NCBI GenBank assembly: GCA_964598065.1
Contig: CAZRAW010000072.1
Span: forward strand, 1 to 11,003
Origin: Sulfidibacterium sp964598065
Lineage (GTDB): Bacteria > Bacteroidota > Bacteroidia > Bacteroidales > F082
DNA length: 11,003 nucleotides
Direction of reading: 5' to 3'
Part shown: piece after piece, positions 7,272 to 11,003 of the stretch
How the letters are laid out: every line of letters starts with the position of its first letter
Position numbering within the stretch: position 1 is the first letter of the stretch
Position numbers and translations under genes: made by a program
Notes under the pieces: generated by a model
What the model was told of the DNA's origin: nothing
The model's database searches: none
The model's input: only the letters and a program-made list of their open reading frames with translations

Positions 7272-7300
7272 CGGCAAATGAATTATTTCTAAATTTGCCG
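7272..7300. promoter_or_regulatory. Inverted repeat over the nusB promoter (operator-like)
   Basis: CGGCAAAT (7272-7279) and ATTTGCCG (7293-7300) are perfect 8-bp inverted arms. Their centres are 21 bp apart, about two helical turns. The right arm covers most of the nusB -7 box, so a dimeric protein bound here would block or alter initiation. It may instead be a chance consequence of the common TTTGCCG start-region motif. Confidence 0.35.
7290..7297 (+). promoter_or_regulatory. -7 promoter box for nusB
   Basis: TAAATTTG is a perfect TAnnTTTG box 36 bp before the nusB ATG. The sequence just after it, CCGCCAAAA, resembles CCGACAAAA after the prfA box. No -33 TTTG is evident at any usual spacing. 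Confidence 0.5.
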
Positions 7301-7333
7301 CCAAAATAGCGTTCATAAAATATTACAGTAAGT

Positions 7334-8293
7334 ATGTTATACCGCAGACACCTCCGAATTAAAGTCTTACAGGCATTATACTCATGGTATTCAGGTAGTA
7401 ATACCGACCTTCCTTCAGGCGAAAAACAGTTATTCCAAAGTATCGATAAGTTATATGAACTTTTTATCTACCAGCTTTCGTTTTTGTTGGAAGTAAAAGA
7501 TTTTGCCCTGACACGCATGGAGCTTAACAAAAAGAAATATTTCCCCACGGAAGATGACCTGAACCCTAACAAAAAATTTGTTCGAAATCAGGCTTTAAAG
7601 CTTCTTGAAGAAAACAAAGATTTTCAGAAAAAGGTTGCACTTTTTAAAGTCAACTGGAAACAGGAGCAGGATATGGTTCTTAAATTTTACAAACTCTTGC
7701 GGGATGCCGATTTTTACAAGGAATATCTGGCCCATAACCACACATCACTCGAAGAAGACAAAAAGTTTCTCATAAAAGTGGTGGACCGGCTTATGACGGA
7801 TTTCGATCTTTTAAAATCTTATTACGAGGAAAAAAACGTCTATTTTTCAGAAGGTTATGATCTGGAAGTAGTACTATTGATAAAATTTTTCGATTGGATA
7901 TCTTCAAAATTTAACTCCGGGGCCTCACTTCCCGAAATTTATTCCACTTCAGGACAAAAAGTGAACGATGATAAAATATTCGTACAAAAACTTTTCCGCA
8001 AAGTAATTTTGACTGATGAAGAAAACAGCCGGATTATTCGGGCTAAGTCAAAAAGCTGGGACTATGAACGTATTCCTATGTTGGATGTTATTCTGTTAAA
8101 AATGGCCATTGTGGAGCTGAAAGAAATGGAAACCATTCCCATAAAAGTAACCCTCAACGAATACATTGAACTGGCCAAATATTTCAGCACACCAAAAAGC
8201 AAAACCTTTATCAACGGAGTTCTCGACAAGCTCATCGGGGAATTCAAAGCAGAAGGTACAATCAAAAAAACCGGCCGCGGCCTTATCGAATAA
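7334..8293 (+). CDS. nusB: Transcription antitermination factor NusB, long Bacteroidota form
   Basis: NusB, with NusE (ribosomal protein S10), binds boxA RNA and supports antitermination on rRNA operons. At 319 residues it is about twice the proteobacterial length, as is usual in Bacteroidota, where a helical insert separates the N-terminal RRHLRIKVLQALY from the conserved core. The core is in the C-terminal third. It contains KSWDYERIPMLDVILLKMAI (Trp242 onward), the helix TIPIKVTLNEYIELAKYF, and the hallmark PKSKTFINGVLDKL around Asn294. The middle is rich in Lys, Glu and Phe and has no other recognisable domain. The ATG at 7334 gives the expected N-terminus. The gene diverges from prfA behind an unusual repeat-bearing leader region and is followed by aconitase across 142 bp, probably as a separate transcript. 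Confidence 0.93.
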   Translation: MLYRRHLRIKVLQALYSWYSGSNTDLPSGEKQLFQSIDKLYELFIYQLSFLLEVKDFALTRMELNKKKYFPTEDDLNPNKKFVRNQALKLLEENKDFQKKVALFKVNWKQEQDMVLKFYKLLRDADFYKEYLAHNHTSLEEDKKFLIKVVDRLMTDFDLLKSYYEEKNVYFSEGYDLEVVLLIKFFDWISSKFNSGASLPEIYSTSGQKVNDDKIFVQKLFRKVILTDEENSRIIRAKSKSWDYERIPMLDVILLKMAIVELKEMETIPIKVTLNEYIELAKYFSTPKSKTFINGVLDKLIGEFKAEGTIKKTGRGLIE

Positions 8294-8364
8294 ACCATCA
8301 GGTTAGAAAGAATTTGAATTAGAAAAACCGCTCCGTGGTCTGGTTATCTTTACTGCTATTTTCC

Positions 8365-8372
8365 TATTTTTG
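8365..8372 (+). promoter_or_regulatory. -7 promoter box for aconitase
   Basis: TATTTTTG is a perfect TAnnTTTG box in the 142-bp nusB-aconitase gap, about 64 bp before the ATG. A near match to TTTG (TTTA) lies 12 bp upstream. It suggests transcription independent of nusB; no clear nusB terminator is visible between them. Confidence 0.45.
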
Positions 8373-8435
8373 CAATCAGCTGTGAAAGCAGCCTGGAGAT
8401 ATAAAAACTGATTTTAAACTTTAAATAAATACATT

Positions 8436-10700
8436 ATGGCTTTCGATATTGAAATGATAAAAGCTCTTTACGCCCGTTTCCCGGAACGTGTGGAGGCAGC
8501 CAAAAAGTTGTTGGCCCGCCCCATGACTCTCGCCGAAAAAATCCTTTATGCACACCTCGACGAAGGCATTGCCAAACAGACTTATACACGTGGCGAATCT
8601 TATGTGGATTTCCGTCCCGACCGTGTGGCTATGCAGGATGCCACAGCACAAATGGCGCTCTTACAATTTATGCAGGCCGGCAAAAATAAAACCGCCGTTC
8701 CTTCCAGCGTTCATTGCGACCACCTGATCCAAGCCAAAGAAGGCGCTGACAAAGACCTCGACAGAGCCATCTATACAAACCAGGAAGTTTATGATTTCCT
8801 TTCCACAGTTTCTAATAAATACGGCATCGGTTTCTGGAAACCGGGTGCCGGCATCATCCACCAGGTAGTACTCGAAAATTATGCTTTTCCCGGCGGCATG
8901 ATGATTGGAACCGATTCGCACACACCCAACGCCGGCGGGCTGGGAATGGTGGCCATTGGTGTGGGTGGCGCCGATGCCGTGGATGTGATGGCCGACACAC
9001 CATGGGAACTGAAATTTCCAAAACTTATCGGTATTAAGCTCACCGGAAAACTTAGCGGATGGCTGGCGCCTAAAGATGTCATCCTGCGTGTGGCAGATAT
9101 CCTTACCGTAAAAGGGGGTACCGATGCTATTGTTGAATATTTCGGCGAAGGTGCCCGCACCATATCTGCTACCGGTCGCGCTACAATTTGCAACATGGGC
9201 GCTGAAATCGGCGCTACAACCTCCACCTTCGGATTTGATGAAAATACCGCCGAATACCTGCGCCAGACCGGCCGTGCGGATGTGGCTGAACTGGCTGAAA
9301 AAATGAGCAGCTACCTTACCGGTGATGAAGAAGTTTATGCCCAACCGGAAAAATATTTCGATCAGGTGATTGAAATAGACCTTTCTGAACTGCAACCCGC
9401 TTTGAACGGCCCGTTCACTCCCGACCTGCGTACGCCCGTTTCCAGAATGGCCGAAACTGCTAAGGAAAACGACTGGCCGCTAAACATGGAAGCCGGACTG
9501 ATTGGTTCCTGTACCAACTCGTCCTACGAAGACATTACCCGTGCTGCCAACATTGCACGGCAGGCTGTGGAGAAAAAACTTACGGCAAAAGCCGAATTGC
9601 TCGTAACCCCCGGCTCCGAACAGGTACGTTTTACCATCGAACGCGATGGACTTATTGCCGAATTTGAAAAAATTGGCGCTACCGTTCTCGCCAACGCCTG
9701 CGGACCATGCATCGGACAGTGGGATCGCGAAAGTATAAAAGACGGTCACCGCAACTCCATTGTAACCTCTTTCAACCGTAACTTTGCCAAACGTAACGAT
9801 GGTAGCCCCAACACGTACGCTTTTGTAACTTCCCCCGAAATGGTAATGTGCTATGCGCTGGCAGGTCGTCTTGATTTTGACCCGCTTACCGACTATCTTG
9901 TAAATGACGATGGCGAAAAAGTAAAACTGGAGATTCCCGAAGGTATGGTTTTCCCGCCCAAAGGATTTGAAGTGGACGATCCCGGTTACCAGGCTCCTGC
10001 CGAAGATGGTAATAAAATCGAAATTAAAGTCAGCCCCGAATCAAAACGTCTGCAACTGCTAACGCCTTTCTCCGAATGGGATGGCAAAGATTTTGAAGGA
10101 TTACATCTGCTGATAAAAGCCAAAGGAAAATGTACTACCGACCACATCTCTATGGCCGGCCCGTGGCTGCGCTTCCGCGGTCATTTGGAGAACATCTCCC
10201 AAAATATGCTTATCGGTGGCGTGAACTATTTCAACGAAAAAACAAACGCGGTAAAAGACCAGCTCGATGGTCAATACAAAGCTGTTCCGGAAGCAGCACG
10301 GCATTACCGTGATGCCGGCGCAGGTTCCATTATCATTGGAGACGAAAACTACGGCGAAGGCTCCTCACGTGAGCATGCCGCCATGGAACCTCGCTTCCTC
10401 GGCGTAAAGGCCGTTTTAGTACGCTCCTTTGCCCGTATCCACGAAACCAACCTGAAAAAGCAGGGCGTTTTGGCATTAACTTTTGCAGACAAAACCGATT
10501 ACGATAAAATCCGGGAGGACGACACCTTTGATGTAAAAGGCATGGCAGACTTTGTTCCCGGCAAAGACTTCACCATAGTCATCCATCATGCCGATGGCAC
10601 CACCGACGAAATCACAGCCAACCATTCTTACAACGAAAATCAGATAGAATGGTTCAAAGCAGGCAGTGCACTGAATTTGATCAGGAAACAAAACGCATAA
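8436..10700 (+). CDS. acnA: Aconitate hydratase, mitochondrial-type
   Basis: Aconitase interconverts citrate and isocitrate through cis-aconitate in the TCA cycle, using a [4Fe-4S] cluster. The three cluster cysteines are present: Cys359 in IGSCTNSSYED and Cys422 and Cys425 in ANACGPCIGQW. The C-terminal swivel domain carries the substrate-binding GEGSSREHAAMEPR, with Ser643 to His647. Also seen are DSHTPNAGGLGM near residue 165 and DHISMAGPWLRFRGHLENIS. The last of these, and the 754-residue length, place it with the mitochondrial type rather than the roughly 890-residue AcnA/IRP1 or AcnB. The symbol acnA follows common usage for Bacteroidota and is the less certain part. The ATG at 8436 gives MAFDIEMIKALYARFPERV, typical of the type. 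Citrate synthase and isocitrate dehydrogenase genes are not adjacent here, and a terminator follows directly. Confidence 0.96.
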   Translation: MAFDIEMIKALYARFPERVEAAKKLLARPMTLAEKILYAHLDEGIAKQTYTRGESYVDFRPDRVAMQDATAQMALLQFMQAGKNKTAVPSSVHCDHLIQAKEGADKDLDRAIYTNQEVYDFLSTVSNKYGIGFWKPGAGIIHQVVLENYAFPGGMMIGTDSHTPNAGGLGMVAIGVGGADAVDVMADTPWELKFPKLIGIKLTGKLSGWLAPKDVILRVADILTVKGGTDAIVEYFGEGARTISATGRATICNMGAEIGATTSTFGFDENTAEYLRQTGRADVAELAEKMSSYLTGDEEVYAQPEKYFDQVIEIDLSELQPALNGPFTPDLRTPVSRMAETAKENDWPLNMEAGLIGSCTNSSYEDITRAANIARQAVEKKLTAKAELLVTPGSEQVRFTIERDGLIAEFEKIGATVLANACGPCIGQWDRESIKDGHRNSIVTSFNRNFAKRNDGSPNTYAFVTSPEMVMCYALAGRLDFDPLTDYLVNDDGEKVKLEIPEGMVFPPKGFEVDDPGYQAPAEDGNKIEIKVSPESKRLQLLTPFSEWDGKDFEGLHLLIKAKGKCTTDHISMAGPWLRFRGHLENISQNMLIGGVNYFNEKTNAVKDQLDGQYKAVPEAARHYRDAGAGSIIIGDENYGEGSSREHAAMEPRFLGVKAVLVRSFARIHETNLKKQGVLALTFADKTDYDKIREDDTFDVKGMADFVPGKDFTIVIHHADGTTDEITANHSYNENQIEWFKAGSALNLIRKQNA

Positions 10701-10718
10701 TTTGTCTCCATCTATAAA

Positions 10719-10746
10719 TAAAAGCCCGGCTCTCGTCGGGCTTTTT
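10719..10746 (+). terminator. Intrinsic terminator of the aconitase gene
   Basis: AAAGCCCG (10721-10728) pairs with CGGGCTTT (10737-10744) around an 8-nt loop, and the stem runs into a T-run ending at 10746. It begins about 20 bp after the aconitase stop codon. This is the clearest terminator in the window. Confidence 0.9.
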
Positions 10747-11003
10747 GTGTTTGTATTGGCTGTGTTCAATATTTCAACCCCGAAAGTCTTCGGGGACAAA
10801 TCGAAACCGACGCAGGAGGTTCGCAAACTCCTAAAAAATATTAACAATCTCGTAAGCAAAGCTATTCACAACCGGTGTATCCTTAGGGTCTATTATGAAA
10901 TAACGTATCTGGAATCGGCGCAGTAATTTTGTGCTTTTTCAAGACGCTAAAGTTGCGAATAGCCACAGTTTACCCTGTGAAATAGCAAAGCCATTATTTC
11001 ACA
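10747..11003. other. Non-coding tail with stacked hairpins and edge repeat
   Basis: No gene is recognised after the aconitase terminator. CCCCGAA (10778-10784) and TTCGGGG (10789-10795) form a tight 7-bp hairpin with a 4-nt loop. AGGAGGTT (10814-10821) and AAACTCCT (10825-10832) form a second one with one mismatch. CGGTGTATCCTTAGG at 10873-10887 resembles, inverted, the sequence at 48-60. The last 28 bases are a perfect inverted repeat, TGTGAAATA (10976-10984) and TATTTCACA (10995-11003). Short open frames here read across the hairpins and look non-coding. Confidence 0.5.

Larger units (their letters stand above)
6749..7333. other. Divergent prfA-nusB intergenic region with repeats and structure
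   Basis: This 585-bp region has no convincing gene. From the prfA side it holds the prfA -7 box and a GC-rich segment (about 6795-6990) with nested inverted repeats. An AT-rich link and the 11-bp repeat array (7054-7149) come next, then the nusB -7 box inside an inverted repeat. GCCGGCAAA occurs three times (6783-6791, 6877-6885, 7270-7278). Open frames across the GC-rich part exist on both strands, but their translations look like non-coding DNA rather than a protein family. Confidence 0.6.

Noticed and set aside
8661..9395. 244-residue minus-strand frame inside aconitase
   Set aside because: It is antisense to a fully supported enzyme gene and has no family resemblance.
10702..10926. 74-residue plus-strand frame after aconitase
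   Set aside because: It starts inside the region between the aconitase stop and its terminator, then reads straight through the terminator and two further hairpins.
10922..11003. Minus-strand open stretch ending in TLFHNRP and a stop near 10883
   Set aside because: Only about 28 codons are open below an in-frame stop, with no usable start or recognisable family; kept only as part of the edge-repeat observation.

Overview
The window looks like chromosomal DNA from a member of the Bacteroidota, perhaps a Bacteroidales or Marinilabiliales relative. Three things point that way. Perfect TAnnTTTG -7 promoter boxes, the Bacteroidota housekeeping signature, lie upstream of most genes. NusB is the long form of about 320 residues. 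Shine-Dalgarno sites are largely absent. The taxonomic placement is inference.

Layout. The left edge holds the N-terminal half of a glycyl-radical arylacetate decarboxylase (HpdB-like, minus strand). It is cut off just before the active-site cysteine loop. Next comes an AT-rich stretch with pieces of tRNA genes, then an intact tRNA-Arg(UCU) on the minus strand whose 3' end is duplicated 44 bp away. An orphan cytoplasmic hybrid sensor kinase (three PAS domains, HisKA, HATPase, receiver) follows on the plus strand. It converges on pyrF and prfA, which are minus-strand neighbours, each with its own promoter-like box.

A 585-bp divergent region separates prfA from nusB and is the most unusual non-coding part. 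It contains a long inverted repeat that could fold into a hairpin, an array of seven 11-bp units with consensus TGACNAYYGYN, and an 8-bp inverted repeat overlapping the nusB -7 box. nusB and a mitochondrial-type aconitase gene then run on the plus strand. The aconitase gene ends in a clear intrinsic terminator. The last 250 bp carry further hairpins and a motif also found, inverted, at the left edge. Both ends of the window may therefore lie at the margin of a dispersed or mobile repeat.

The genes do not form one pathway. They are mostly independent housekeeping functions (pyrimidine synthesis, translation termination, transcription antitermination, TCA cycle) beside one orphan sensor and one broken anaerobic enzyme gene. 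I see no CRISPR array, toxin-antitoxin pair, defence system or biosynthetic cluster.
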